Assembly (NCBI GenBank): GCA_046328335.1
Contig: JAXLWU010000004.1
Location: forward strand, 124,001 to 188,000
Length of the DNA: 64,000 nt
Source: JACCXM01 sp046328335
Lineage (GTDB): Bacteria > Chloroflexota > Chloroflexia > Thermomicrobiales > UBA6265
Direction of reading: 5' to 3'
Shown here: one piece after another, positions 18,100 to 26,734 of the stretch
How the letters are laid out: each line of letters opens with the position of its first letter
Position numbering within the stretch: the first letter of the stretch is position 1
Program-made: the position numbers and the translations under genes
The notes under the pieces: generated by a model
Databases searched by the model: none
What the model saw: only the letters and a program-made list of their open reading frames with translations
Told to the model about the DNA's origin: nothing

Positions 18100-18450
18100 C
18101 TAATGCTTACCGTTCTTGCCGCAGCGGCGTCCATCGCATTTGACGTCGCGCTTTGGTTTGATGCACTTGCCGCCCTTGCACTCCTGCTTGGGTCCACAGC
18201 AGTGATTGTCCTTTTCACAACCATGATGGCCTTCAGCGATACAGGTGCAGTTGAACGACACGCAGAGATTGCAGCATTCCGAAGAACTGGTGCAAAACTG
18301 ACCGTCCTCCAGACACGCTTTGGCATCCTCGGCAACCACGCGAACGGCAGCTGCCGCCATCGCAACCCCACCGGCTGTCTTGAGCGTATGACGACGGGAG
18401 AGCTTCCATGTCAGCGATCGGGTCCAGGCATCGAAGCGCCGTCCGTCCAC
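18100..18450 (-). CDS. small Tat-exported cysteine-rich protein
   Basis: 116 residues. The start is the GTG at 18450, because AAGGAGG lies 8 nt before it and the resulting N-terminus MDGRRFDAWTRSL matches the leader of two other secreted proteins here (18852 and 50493). SRRHTLKTAGG is a twin-arginine-type signal. The mature part is a knot-like cysteine module (CLEDGQFCTSSSECCNLC, CTC, CEKDNHCCGPKQECKGGKC), resembling small disulfide-rich toxin or protease-inhibitor folds. The function is unknown. It is probably folded by the oxidative machinery outside the membrane. Confidence 0.75.
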   Translation of the reverse strand: MDGRRFDAWTRSLTWKLSRRHTLKTAGGVAMAAAAVRVVAEDAKACLEDGQFCTSSSECCNLCVSFNCTCIAEGHHGCEKDNHCCGPKQECKGGKCIKPKRDVKCDGRRCGKNGKH

Positions 18451-18851
18451 CGCGTGATCCTCCTTCTTGAGTTCGACGGAATCCATTTGTGGCAAGGAGG
18501 CTCCGGCGTACGCTCATCGCCGCCGCTCGCGGCCAAACAATGCCGCCAGCCCGATCCACCGTTATGATAATCGACATTAGCGTCGTACGCAGCAGTGAAG
18601 CCGTGATGGTCTCTACGCACCTTTTTCCCAGTTCATGCCATGATCCAGCCATCCGTCCTTGCTGCACGTCGCGCCTCGGCTCGCCGTTTCCCCACATTCA
18701 CGAGTACGATTTATGACATTCCAGCTGGTAGTGACGATTCAGCACGCTGTATTCGTCCCAATGACCACTTGGACCACTTCGGCGTGATGCCGGGGTTCCC
18801 TCTCGTACCGTGTGGCCGCGCTCGGATGGCTGATCTGAGGAGGATTCGCTC
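18451..18851 (+). other. intergenic between divergent secreted-protein genes
   Basis: 401 bp, less GC-rich than the surroundings around 18550-18720. It must hold the promoters of both divergent cysteine-rich protein genes. No single promoter could be assigned confidently, and no repeat copy was seen. Confidence 0.4.
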
Positions 18852-19577
18852 ATGGACGATGCGCACTTTGATTCCCTCGCCCGTCAGGTCTTCACGGGCT
18901 TGCGGGGTTCCCGCCGCGCCGCCATCGCCGCCCTCGTTGGCGGTGCGCTGTTTCGATCCGACCTGGGCAAGGGGTTTGCCAGGACGAAAGCAAAGGCCGA
19001 TGCGAGCGTCTGCTACCCTGGCACGCGCTGCGCGCCCGGCGAGGGCAAAAACGCCTCCGGCTGCGACTTCAGCGGTTCGACCGGGTTCTATCAGGGCAAG
19101 TTCCGCGGCGCCAATCTCAGCAACAGCAACTTCACCGGCGCCCAACTCGCCGGGGGAGATTTCCGCGGCGCCAACCTGAGCGGGGCGTGCCTGGTTGGCG
19201 CCAATCTGCAGGCCGCCAAACTCGGCTCCTCCGTCAACCTGAAAGGCGCCATCTTCTGCCGCACGCTGATGCCCGACGGCGCGTTCAACGATCGCGACTG
19301 CGATCGGGGCACGGCCTGCTGCCCCACCCCGCCACCGATTTGCGAGGAGTGCGGCGACGCCTGCCTGAAACCGGGCGAAACCTGTGGTCTCTTCATCGGG
19401 GACTGCTGTCCACGCTATCTCTGCACGCCGTCATTCCTGCCCGTCGTCCTGTCTTGCCAGATCCCGTGCGGCACCGACGCCGACTGCCGCTACTGGGGCC
19501 CCAACGGGAAGTGCCAATACGATATCAACTCGTGCCCATTCATGGATCGCTGCTGCGTTTTCCCCTCAGAGGGATGA
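18852..19577 (+). CDS. secreted pentapeptide-repeat and cysteine-rich protein
   Basis: 241 residues, ATG with GAGGAGGA 8-9 nt upstream. The N-terminus MDDAHFDSLARQVFTGLRGS followed by RRAAIAALVGG is the same leader type as at 18450 and 50493. Residues about 78-135 contain pentapeptide repeats (FRGANLSNSNFTGAQLAGGD, FRGANLSGACLVGANL), which fold as a right-handed quadrilateral helix. The last 100 residues are cysteine-rich (CCPTPPPICEECGDACLKPG). The combination in one exported protein is unusual. No function can be assigned. Confidence 0.78.
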   Translation: MDDAHFDSLARQVFTGLRGSRRAAIAALVGGALFRSDLGKGFARTKAKADASVCYPGTRCAPGEGKNASGCDFSGSTGFYQGKFRGANLSNSNFTGAQLAGGDFRGANLSGACLVGANLQAAKLGSSVNLKGAIFCRTLMPDGAFNDRDCDRGTACCPTPPPICEECGDACLKPGETCGLFIGDCCPRYLCTPSFLPVVLSCQIPCGTDADCRYWGPNGKCQYDINSCPFMDRCCVFPSEG

Positions 19578-19608
19578 GGGCATCATTCGCAACTCTGTTG
19601 ACGCGCCG

Positions 19609-19648
19609 AGCCCCTCTCCCGCGCACGGGAGAGGGGTTGGGGTGAGGG
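19609..19648 (+). repeat. family A repeat
   Basis: CCCCTCTCCCGCGCACGGGA with GAGGGGTTGGGGTGAGGG directly after it; the first 26 nt form a hairpin. Identical core to the copies at 5860 and 31168. Confidence 0.8.
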
Positions 19649-19773
19649 CAGGCACCGCGATGCCACGGCATTCTCTATCCGGCAACTGAAACGGACCGTT
19701 CTGGAAGGGCCAGAGCAACGCGCAATCGCCTGAGGTTCCTTACCTGATCCCCGTGCCGATCGTGACAGACGGT

Positions 19774-20220
19774 TCAGAATGACATGATGAGTCCCAGCCG
19801 CCCCACCACCACCCAGAGCACCCCCACCACGACCGCGGCGACGCCAAGACCGGCAGCCACCTTGCGAGCGTCAAGCGTGGCCTCGGTGCCATAGGCGTTG
19901 CGCACCAGGTTCTGGAGGGCTCTGAGCAATTGCGCCGCGGCGACAAAGGTGACAATGACCGCGAGCACCCCGGCCAACAACGCAATCGCCGTGGCATACG
20001 GCGCCCATATGACTCCCAGAAGAATCGTCGCCACAAGCGAGAGGATCACCGCCACGATCGACGAAGTCGCGGACGCGGCGAATGCTCTTCCCACGATCTT
20101 CAGCTGCGACGAGACCCGCTCACTTACCGCGATCAGGACCGTGGCGATTGCCCCAGTCCCGGCGAGGAGTGCAGCAACCGTGAGAATCTGACGAAACACC
20201 GCGGCAAACTCGCGCTCCAT
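19774..20220 (-). CDS. small integral membrane protein, unknown
   Basis: 148 residues from the ATG at 20220, with GGAGG 8 nt upstream; this start is preferred to 20259. Four hydrophobic segments of membrane-helix length are visible (ILTVAALLAGTGAIATVLIAV, SSIVAVILSLVATILLGVIW, AIALLAGVLAVIVTFVAAAQ, GLGVAAVVVGVLWVVVG). No recognisable family or catalytic motif. It lies 17 bp from the end of the overlapping-direction L,D-transpeptidase unit upstream on the map, so the two may or may not be co-expressed. Confidence 0.62.
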   Translation of the reverse strand: MEREFAAVFRQILTVAALLAGTGAIATVLIAVSERVSSQLKIVGRAFAASATSSIVAVILSLVATILLGVIWAPYATAIALLAGVLAVIVTFVAAAQLLRALQNLVRNAYGTEATLDARKVAAGLGVAAVVVGVLWVVVGRLGLIMSF

Positions 20221-20281
20221 TGCATGATCCTCCGTGTCAGAACCGAGTCCAAAACGCAACGTTGCGGTCCATCAATTAACA

Positions 20282-20764
20282 TTACGGCACAATCTGCACG
20301 GGTGTTCCCACTGGTGCCCACGCATAGAGCCAGGCCGCAACGTCCATTGGCAAATTGACGCAACCGTGGCTCATCGGCGTGCCGAAGTTGTTGTGCCAGT
20401 AGGTGCCGTGCAGCGCATGCCCCGCGTTCGTGAAGTACATCACGTTCGGCACATCGGGCACGTTGTAGGACTCCCCGCCGATCACCCCGGACATCGTCTG
20501 CGACGGCAACTTGGTGAGGATCGCGTACGATCCGAGCGGGGTATCGAAACCGGCGCGGCCGGTGCTGACCAGGGAACTGAGCATGACTTCGCCCGCCTTC
20601 ATCGCCCACATGGTCTGCCGTCCGATGGAAACGAGAATCACCTTCTGCCCCCGCGCCTGCGCGGGCATCGTGCGGCCCGTGTCGAGCACGGAAACGGCCA
20701 GGAACGGCATCAGCCGCAAGACCAGGCGGCGGGAAAACGACTGCGCGCGGACGGTGCGGAGCAT
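20282..20764 (-). CDS. L,D-transpeptidase (YkuD domain)
   Basis: 160 residues from the ATG at 20764; the frame reaches 20854. The first 40 residues contain an Arg-rich start and a hydrophobic stretch consistent with an export signal. The YkuD catalytic motif is present as HGTYWHNNFGTPMSHGCVNL, with the active-site His and Cys. The enzyme cross-links peptidoglycan or attaches proteins to it using a cysteine acyl intermediate outside the membrane. There is no peptidoglycan-binding domain, so this is the minimal form of the family. Confidence 0.88.
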   Translation of the reverse strand: MLRTVRAQSFSRRLVLRLMPFLAVSVLDTGRTMPAQARGQKVILVSIGRQTMWAMKAGEVMLSSLVSTGRAGFDTPLGSYAILTKLPSQTMSGVIGGESYNVPDVPNVMYFTNAGHALHGTYWHNNFGTPMSHGCVNLPMDVAAWLYAWAPVGTPVQIVP

Positions 20765-20964
20765 GGCGGGCCTCCCTGAAACGGCGCGTCGGCTGGTGGT
20801 CAGCGTGAACGCCGCCGTCGTCGGTCCCGGCCCGTCCCCGCTTCCGCCCGGCATTCTCTCACCTCGATCTCATCTTCGCGTCACGACCGCCCGCAACCGC
20901 GTCATTGGCCATGGAATTCGAGTGAATCCTCGCCGTGATTCGCCAGGACAACGCCGTTTCGGCC

Positions 20965-21011
20965 TGGACAGCGCTACCGGCTGATGGTACGCTGAACTTG
21001 TATGGACAAGT
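20965..21011 (+). promoter_or_regulatory. promoter and palindromic operator of the phosphonate regulator gene
   Basis: TGGACA (20965-20970), 17 nt, TACGCT (20988-20993) form a plausible sigma-70 promoter. Immediately downstream is the palindrome ACTTGT-ATGG-ACAAGT (20996-21011), the type of site bound by HutC/UTRA-class GntR proteins. It sits where it would block transcription start, so autorepression is likely. A related GGACAAG/CTTGTCC palindrome is at 36790-36812. Confidence 0.55.
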
Positions 21012-21040
21012 ACCCAGCAACCTCAGCCAGGACGATCCCG

Positions 21041-21817
21041 ATGCATGGCGCGCAGCCGGACCAGTCGCTTCGCCGTACGCCGGACAAGCCACTTCATCAG
21101 CAGATCGCCGACGCCCTGCGCGAACAGATCGCCGCCGGCGCGTTGCATCCCGGCGATCCGCTCCCCTCCGAGCACGACCTGATGCGCCAGTTCGGTGTTT
21201 CGCGCGGCACCATTCGCCAAGCCCGTGCCGCGCTGCGGGCCGAGGGCGCCATCGGCGGTTCGCAGGGGCGGCGCCTCGCGGTACGCGGATCAGCCCTCAC
21301 GCAGTCGCTGGGCGAACTGGTCAGTTTCACCGCCTGGGCGCGGTCGCTGGGGAAGACGCCTCGCGGCAAGGTCGTGGCCTTCAAACCGGACAAAGCGGAC
21401 GAGGCTACGGCGGTTGCGCTCGATGTCACGCCGGGCAGCACGGTCTGGCGACTGGAGCGCATCCGGTTTGCCGATGACGAACCGCTCCTGATCGAGCGCA
21501 CGGTCTTCCCGCACCAAGTTGGCGTCCTTCTGCGCGGCGTCGATCTCGATTCCGGCTCCGTCTACGAGCATCTCGCCCGGCAGGGCGTCACTGTCGCCTC
21601 AGCGCGCCACGAGATCGATGCGGTGACCGCGACACCTGACGATGCTCGCCATCTTCGCACGGCAACGGGTGGCGCCCTGCTGCGCATCCGCCGCCAGGCC
21701 TTCACCGCTGACGGCCAGCCCGTGGAGTGGAGCGACGACCGCTACCGGGGCGAGCGCATGACCCTCGCGATCGAAAATCGGGCCGGAGATACCGGTCTCG
21801 TGCGTCAACTGGCTTGA
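21041..21817 (+). CDS. GntR-family regulator with UTRA domain
   Basis: 258 residues from the ATG at 21041 (AGGA 8 nt upstream). An in-frame ATG at 21002 lies inside the operator palindrome and has no ribosome site. An N-terminal winged helix (PLHQQIADALREQIAAGALH, PSEHDLMRQFGVSRGTIRQA) is followed by a UTRA ligand-binding domain (ITVFPHQ-like fold, WRLERIRFADDEPLLIERTV). UTRA regulators such as PhnF and HutC respond to small metabolites. Placed 34 bp before the AEP transaminase gene, it is the likely regulator of the phosphonate genes; the ligand is unknown. Confidence 0.88.
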   Translation: MHGAQPDQSLRRTPDKPLHQQIADALREQIAAGALHPGDPLPSEHDLMRQFGVSRGTIRQARAALRAEGAIGGSQGRRLAVRGSALTQSLGELVSFTAWARSLGKTPRGKVVAFKPDKADEATAVALDVTPGSTVWRLERIRFADDEPLLIERTVFPHQVGVLLRGVDLDSGSVYEHLARQGVTVASARHEIDAVTATPDDARHLRTATGGALLRIRRQAFTADGQPVEWSDDRYRGERMTLAIENRAGDTGLVRQLA

Positions 21818-21851
21818 TCGATTCAGCAGGGAAAGAAAGGATCCACAGCCG

Positions 21852-23435
21852 ATGCCCTATGCCGAGACCACCGAAACCGCCCACCGCTGGGCAACCGAAC
21901 GCGCCGTGGCCTGTTGGGCCTGGTTCGCCGGTGATCTGACCGCCGCCGATCTGCAGGCACTGCGGAACGCCGCGCCGGAGATCAAGCGCGATGGTGCCAT
22001 CTTTGCCGTCGTCGCTTCCGCCGGTGGCGCCCCAACCACCGAGGAGCGGGCGCTGGCGGATATCGTGGCCACCGGCGAGGCCGGCGCGCCGTGGGGTCTC
22101 TTCGCCGCGATGCAGGCGGCGGGTGTCACCGATGTCGCCAAACTCGGCGTCCTCGGCCGCACCCGCCTCGCGCTGGAAGCCGGCCGGCGCGCTGGCGCCG
22201 GCGCGGTGATCGCCCTGGCGGCACAGAACCCGGTGGAGCGAGGGCCGCTCCTGCCCGCCCAACCCGACGCCATGATCGAAGCGGCGGAATTCGCCGCGCT
22301 GGATGCCGCCCGCTTCGCCAGCACGCGCGCGCACCGGCAGCGTGTGCTGCTCAATCCAGGACCTGCGGTCGTCAGTGATCGCGTCCATCGCGCCGTTGGC
22401 GGCCCGGATCTCTGCCACCGCGAACCGGAGTACAGCGACATCCTGGAAGGGGTACGCCGCAAACTGCTCGCGGTGGCGGGAGTACCGGATGACTGGGCGA
22501 TGGTGATGATCGCCGGCAGCGGCACCTCCGCCCTGGAAGCGATGACCGGCGCCGCTACCCGCCCCGGCAAGAAACTCCTCGTCTGCAAGAATGGCATCTA
22601 TGGGGAGCGCGTGGAGACGATCGCCCGCCGACTCGGCACACCGGTCGTCGTGGTCGCGGCGTCCGATCTCGAACCGATCGACCCCCAAGCGGTCGCCGCC
22701 GCGCTCGACGCCGATCCCGATATCGACGCCGTCGCGGTCATCCACCACGAGACGACCACCGGGCTGCTCAACCCGGTGCAAGAGATCGCCGCCGTGGCCA
22801 AGGCGCGCAATGTCCCGGTGCTGGTCGATGCCATTTCCTCGCTCGGTGCGGAAGAACTCGATCTGGCCGATACCGGCATCGATTTCGTCGCCTCGACCTC
22901 GAACAAGTGTCTGCACGGGCTTCCCGGCGCGGCGTTCATCCTCGTCTCGCCCCGCGGGCAGGAGCGCATTGCCGCGGTGCCCCCCCGCTCGCTCTACTTC
23001 GACCTCGCCAACTACCTGAAGGCGCAGGCGAAGCGGACCGTGCCCTTCACGCCGAGCATTCCCGCGCTCTACAGCCTCGATGCCGCCCTCGACGAACTCG
23101 CGGACGAGGGTCTGGAGAACCGCAAGGCGCTCTACGCCGCCCGCATGGCCTACCTGGACGAAGCGCTCACCCAGCTCGGGCTGGAACCGCGGGTCGCGCC
23201 GGCGCATCGCTCGCGCTCGGTGCGCTCGTTGCCGTTGCCGGAGGGCATCGTCTACGACGACCTGCACGATCGGGTGAAAGAGGAGGGATACATCATCTAC
23301 GCCGGCCTCGGCGACGCGGCCAAGACGACCTTCCGCGTCTGCGCCCTCGGCGCGCTGACCGTCGACGCGCTGCACGGGTTCATCGCCGCGCTGGAGCGCG
23401 CCATCGCCCGCCAGCCGGTTGCGGTCGGGGCTTAG
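21852..23435 (+). CDS. phnW: 2-aminoethylphosphonate--pyruvate transaminase with N-terminal extension
   Basis: A PLP enzyme that moves the amino group of AEP to pyruvate, giving phosphonoacetaldehyde and alanine. 527 residues against about 360 for ordinary PhnW. The extra 160 N-terminal residues form a domain not recognised by eye (ERAVACWAWFAGDLTAADLQ, ALRNAAPEIKRDG). The transaminase part begins near VLLNPGPAVVSDRVH and has the PLP lysine at K352 in STSNKCLHGLPGAAF. AAAGGA lies 10 nt before the ATG. Its last 48 bp recur 218 bp downstream. Context (phosphonoacetate hydrolase and aldehyde dehydrogenase next) supports the substrate. Confidence 0.87.
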   Translation: MPYAETTETAHRWATERAVACWAWFAGDLTAADLQALRNAAPEIKRDGAIFAVVASAGGAPTTEERALADIVATGEAGAPWGLFAAMQAAGVTDVAKLGVLGRTRLALEAGRRAGAGAVIALAAQNPVERGPLLPAQPDAMIEAAEFAALDAARFASTRAHRQRVLLNPGPAVVSDRVHRAVGGPDLCHREPEYSDILEGVRRKLLAVAGVPDDWAMVMIAGSGTSALEAMTGAATRPGKKLLVCKNGIYGERVETIARRLGTPVVVVAASDLEPIDPQAVAAALDADPDIDAVAVIHHETTTGLLNPVQEIAAVAKARNVPVLVDAISSLGAEELDLADTGIDFVASTSNKCLHGLPGAAFILVSPRGQERIAAVPPRSLYFDLANYLKAQAKRTVPFTPSIPALYSLDAALDELADEGLENRKALYAARMAYLDEALTQLGLEPRVAPAHRSRSVRSLPLPEGIVYDDLHDRVKEEGYIIYAGLGDAAKTTFRVCALGALTVDALHGFIAALERAIARQPVAVGA

Positions 23436-23449
23436 GAACTCCCGAGCGC

Positions 23450-23489
23450 CCTCACCCCAACCCCTCTCCCATTGCGATGGGCGAGGGGC
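23450..23489 (-). repeat. family A repeat (inverted)
   Basis: CCCTCACCCCAACCCCTCTC followed by a short hairpin, the reverse orientation of the other copies. A second partial unit, CCCCTCTCCCCGCGCACG, is at 23555-23572. Confidence 0.7.
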
Positions 23490-23605
23490 TCACGCGGGCG
23501 AACAGGAAGTGGCAAGCGAGCAGCCTGGCTGCGGACGCGGCGAGACCAGGGGAAGCCCCTCTCCCCGCGCACGCTCACAAGGGGAGGTATTTTTGGGAAG
23601 TATTG

Positions 23606-23653
23606 GCGCTGGAGCGCGCCATCGCCCGCCAGCCGGTTGCGGTCGGAGGCTAG
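23606..23653 (+). repeat. duplicated 3' end of phnW
   Basis: 48 bp repeating 23388-23435, identical over the first 41 bases and still ending in an in-frame TAG. The sequence between the two copies is family A repeat material. It has no start of its own and is a gene remnant. Confidence 0.85.
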
Positions 23654-23673
23654 AGCGGGGCCGTGCGAACGCC

Positions 23674-23756
23674 GTGTCATTCCGACGAAGGAGGAATCTC
23701 GTCGTTCGTTGCGGCCGGTATGCACGCCGAGGTCCCTCCTGCGTCGGGACGACACC
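23674..23756 (+). repeat. family B hairpin repeat, copy 2
   Basis: GTGTCATTCCGAC at the left end and GTCGGGACGACAC at the right end, with GAGGAATCTC and GAGGTCCCTCC inside; the ends are imperfect complements. Confidence 0.75.
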
Positions 23757-23823
23757 ATCCTATCGGCTTCCGCCGCACATTTCGAGTCCGATGCTGTCGG
23801 AATTCCCGGCGAATCGCACCGTA

Positions 23824-23902
23824 GCCCCTCTCCCGCCAAGCGGAAGACTCCTCCCTCCGGCGGAGGGAGGCACGGGAGGGAGCCAGGGTTGGGGTGAGGG
23901 GT
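23824..23902 (+). repeat. family A repeat with internal hairpin
   Basis: CCCCTCTCCCGCC, then the hairpin CTCCCTCCGGCGGAGGGAGG, then GGTTGGGGTGAGGGG. It lies just upstream of the phosphonoacetate hydrolase gene. Confidence 0.7.
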
Positions 23903-23933
23903 CTCGCACCACACGAAAGGACGTTCAATTCCG

Positions 23934-25163
23934 ATGCCGACCGCAACAGTGACGGTCAACGCCCGCGAGTACCGCGTCCCGACGCGGCCGACGGCGGTGA
24001 TCACCATCGACGGCTGTGACCCGCGCTATCTGGACGATGCGCTGGCACGCGGCCTGATGCCGCGCCTCGCGGCGATGCTTGCCAATGGCGGCGCATACCA
24101 TCGCGGCCGCTCCCAGATGCCCTCCTTCACCAACACCAACAACATTTCGATCGTCACCGGGGCCTCGCCGCTGGTGCACGGTCTCCCGGGCAACCACTAC
24201 CTCGATCCCAGCGGCGAGGAAGTGCAACTCAGCGATCCGAAATTTCTGCGCGCGCCCTCGATTCACAAGGTCCTGATGGACCATGGCGCGCGGGTACTCT
24301 GCATCACCGCCAAGGACAAGTTGCGCCGCCTCCTTGCCCATGGCGATGTCCCCGCCACCTCCGCGGAAAAGGCGCACGAACACGCGCTTCCCGCCTATGG
24401 CATCGATGACGTCGTCGCCCTTGTCGGCCGCAAGAACCCCGGTCCCTACGAATGGGACATGAGTCATTACGGACTGGAGATCGGGCTCGCCGTGACCCGT
24501 GAGCGGGGACCGCTCGATCTCCTCTACCTCTCGACCACCGATTTCGTGCAGCATGCCGAGGCGCCCGGTGGCGAGATGTCCGACCGCTATCTGCGCCGCT
24601 TCGACGAACTGCTCGGGGCATATCTCGACCTCGGGTATGTCGTCGGCATGGTTGCCGACCACGGCATGAACGACAAGCACGACGCCACCGGCGCGCCGTG
24701 CGTCCACTACCTGGAAGATGTCCTCGCCGCGGCCGGGATTTCCCACTACCACGTCATCCTCCCCATCACCGATCCCTACGTCGTCCATCACGGCGCGCTC
24801 GGCTCCTTCGCCTGGGTGCATGTCGAGCCGGGCGATGTCGAGCGGGCGCGGGCGGCGATCGGGGCGCTGCCGGGAGTCGAGGAAATTCTCACGCGGGACG
24901 AGGCGTCGGTGATCTACAGTCACCCGCAGGACCGCATCGGCGACCTGGCCGTTGCCTCCGATGCCCGCACCGCGCTTGGCAAGTCCGCGGCCAAGCACGA
25001 TCTTTCGGTCCTCGCGGGACCGCTTCGCTCCCACGGGGGGCGCCACGAGCAGATCGTTCCGATCATCGTCAGTCATCCGTTGTCGCCGCTCTATGCCGAG
25101 CGCCATCGCGCCGGGGTCGAGAATCGCGATATCCACGATCTCGTCCTGAATGGAGTTGTCTGA
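23934..25163 (+). CDS. phnA: phosphonoacetate hydrolase
   Basis: Splits phosphonoacetate to acetate and phosphate. 409 residues, the family length. Residues matching the two-zinc alkaline-phosphatase-type site are D26 (ITIDGCDP), the nucleophile T66 (PSFTNTNN), D203 and H207 (STTDFVQHAEAPG), D242 and H243 (VADHGMND) and H367 (SHGGRHEQ). Cytoplasmic, no signal peptide. CGAAAGGA lies upstream. It is followed 3 bp later by the aldehyde dehydrogenase that makes its substrate, so the pair is surely co-translated. This gene and its neighbour make the AEP route end at free phosphate without a C-P lyase. Confidence 0.94.
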   Translation: MPTATVTVNAREYRVPTRPTAVITIDGCDPRYLDDALARGLMPRLAAMLANGGAYHRGRSQMPSFTNTNNISIVTGASPLVHGLPGNHYLDPSGEEVQLSDPKFLRAPSIHKVLMDHGARVLCITAKDKLRRLLAHGDVPATSAEKAHEHALPAYGIDDVVALVGRKNPGPYEWDMSHYGLEIGLAVTRERGPLDLLYLSTTDFVQHAEAPGGEMSDRYLRRFDELLGAYLDLGYVVGMVADHGMNDKHDATGAPCVHYLEDVLAAAGISHYHVILPITDPYVVHHGALGSFAWVHVEPGDVERARAAIGALPGVEEILTRDEASVIYSHPQDRIGDLAVASDARTALGKSAAKHDLSVLAGPLRSHGGRHEQIVPIIVSHPLSPLYAERHRAGVENRDIHDLVLNGVV

Positions 25164-25166
25164 GTC

Positions 25167-26627
25167 ATGAGCACCCTGACCGCATCCCCCGCCGCCAAGA
25201 CATTGCCTCGTCACGACCTGCCGACCTGGATCGATGGCCGCGAGGTCTTCGGCAACGCCCAATTCGAGGTCCGCTACCCCTATACCGGTGAGGTCATCGG
25301 TTCCGCGCCGCGCCTCACTCGCGAAGATGTCGCCGCGGTCCTCGACAGCGCCGCCAATCGCCGCTTCAGTCTTTCCCGACACGAGCGGGCGCAGATACTC
25401 AATCGCATCGCCGACCGCCTCCAGGCGGAAGAAGACGACTTCGCCACCCTGATCACCCTCGAATCGGGGTTGGCGCTCAAGGACACCCGCTATGAACTGC
25501 GGCGGGCTCAGGATGTCTTCCGCTTCGCCGCCATGGAGGCGCTGCGCGACGACGGGCAGGTCTTCGCCTGCGACACCTCCGCCAACGGCAAGAACCGCCG
25601 CGCCTACACCCTGCGCGAGCCGCTTCGCCTCGTGGCGGCCATCACCCCGTTCAATCACCCCCTGAATCAGGTGGCGCACAAGGTGGCGCCCTCCATCGCC
25701 ACCAACAACGTGATGGTCCTCAAGCCGTCCGGCCGCACGCCCCTCGCGGCGCTGCGCCTCGCCCGGATCATGCGCGAGGCCGGACTTCCCGACGGCATGG
25801 TGACGATGGTCACCGGCGACGCCGAAGAAGTCGGACCGATCCTCTGGCAGCACCCGGCGGTCGAACTCGTCAGCCTCACCGGCGGCACCGAAATCGGCAA
25901 GCGCGTCGCTAACGAACTCGGCTATCGCCGCGCCATTCTCGAACTTGGCGGCAACGACCCGCTGATCGTTCTCGGCGACGCCGACATCGACGAAGCGGTC
26001 CGTCTCGCCACCTACGGCGCCTTCAAGAACTCCGGCCAGCGCTGCACCGCGGTCAAGCGGATCATCGTCGAGGACTCGGTCGCGGACGCCGTGGCGGAGG
26101 GTGTCGCCGCCGGCGCGGCGACGCTCAGGGTCGGCGACCCACTCGATCCTGAGACCGACATCGGCACCGTGATCGCCGAGCGCGACGCGATCGAGTTCGA
26201 GCGGCGGATGAACGATGCGCTCGCGGCCGGGGCCACGCTCCGCTACGGCGGGCAGCGGCGCGGCGCCCAGATCACCCCGACGGTGCTCGACCACGTCACA
26301 CCGGAGATGGAGATCGTCGGCTGCGAGACGTTCGGTCCCTACGCGCCGATCATCCGCGTACCTGACCTCGACGCCGCCATCGCCACCGCGAACCAGCAGG
26401 ATTTCGGACTCTCCTCAGGTGTCGTCACCAACGACCTGCGCGCCATCAACCGCTGCATCCGCGAACTGCGCTGCGGCACCGTCAACATCCGCGAAGTCCC
26501 CGGGTACCGCACCGAACTCACCCCCTTCGGAGGCACCAAAGACAGCGGTCTCGGCGTCAAGGAAGGGGTCATCGAGGCGATGAAGGCGATGACCTTCACC
26601 AAGTTGTATACCTTGCCGTGGGAATGA
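25167..26627 (+). CDS. phnY: phosphonoacetaldehyde dehydrogenase
   Basis: NAD-dependent aldehyde dehydrogenase oxidising phosphonoacetaldehyde to phosphonoacetate. 486 residues, standard length. The catalytic Cys is C293 (NSGQRCTAVKRI) and the general base Glu is E259 (ILELGGNDP). Substrate binding of the N-terminal region follows the usual ALDH pattern (AITPFNHPLNQVAHKVAP). The start lies 3 bp after the phnA stop. Substrate is inferred from context and from the known PhnW-PhnY-PhnA pathway; the family alone would give only aldehyde dehydrogenase. Confidence 0.93.
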   Translation: MSTLTASPAAKTLPRHDLPTWIDGREVFGNAQFEVRYPYTGEVIGSAPRLTREDVAAVLDSAANRRFSLSRHERAQILNRIADRLQAEEDDFATLITLESGLALKDTRYELRRAQDVFRFAAMEALRDDGQVFACDTSANGKNRRAYTLREPLRLVAAITPFNHPLNQVAHKVAPSIATNNVMVLKPSGRTPLAALRLARIMREAGLPDGMVTMVTGDAEEVGPILWQHPAVELVSLTGGTEIGKRVANELGYRRAILELGGNDPLIVLGDADIDEAVRLATYGAFKNSGQRCTAVKRIIVEDSVADAVAEGVAAGAATLRVGDPLDPETDIGTVIAERDAIEFERRMNDALAAGATLRYGGQRRGAQITPTVLDHVTPEMEIVGCETFGPYAPIIRVPDLDAAIATANQQDFGLSSGVVTNDLRAINRCIRELRCGTVNIREVPGYRTELTPFGGTKDSGLGVKEGVIEAMKAMTFTKLYTLPWE

Positions 26628-26734
26628 GCGGAGTCGGCAAGTCGGCGAGAAGATTCGGGGAACGACTGAACCGGTAGGTCACGCCTCCTCGACTGCTCGA
26701 CTTCTCGCCTCCTCGACTCGAAAGGGAGTACCAG

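Noticed and set aside
22907..23653. Reading frame ending in the duplicated phnW tail
   Set aside because: It is a different frame of phnW until the repeat; no start or domain; treated as a duplicated remnant.
23925..26294. 789-codon minus-strand frame over phnA/phnY
   Set aside because: Antisense shadow; both plus-strand genes have complete active sites.
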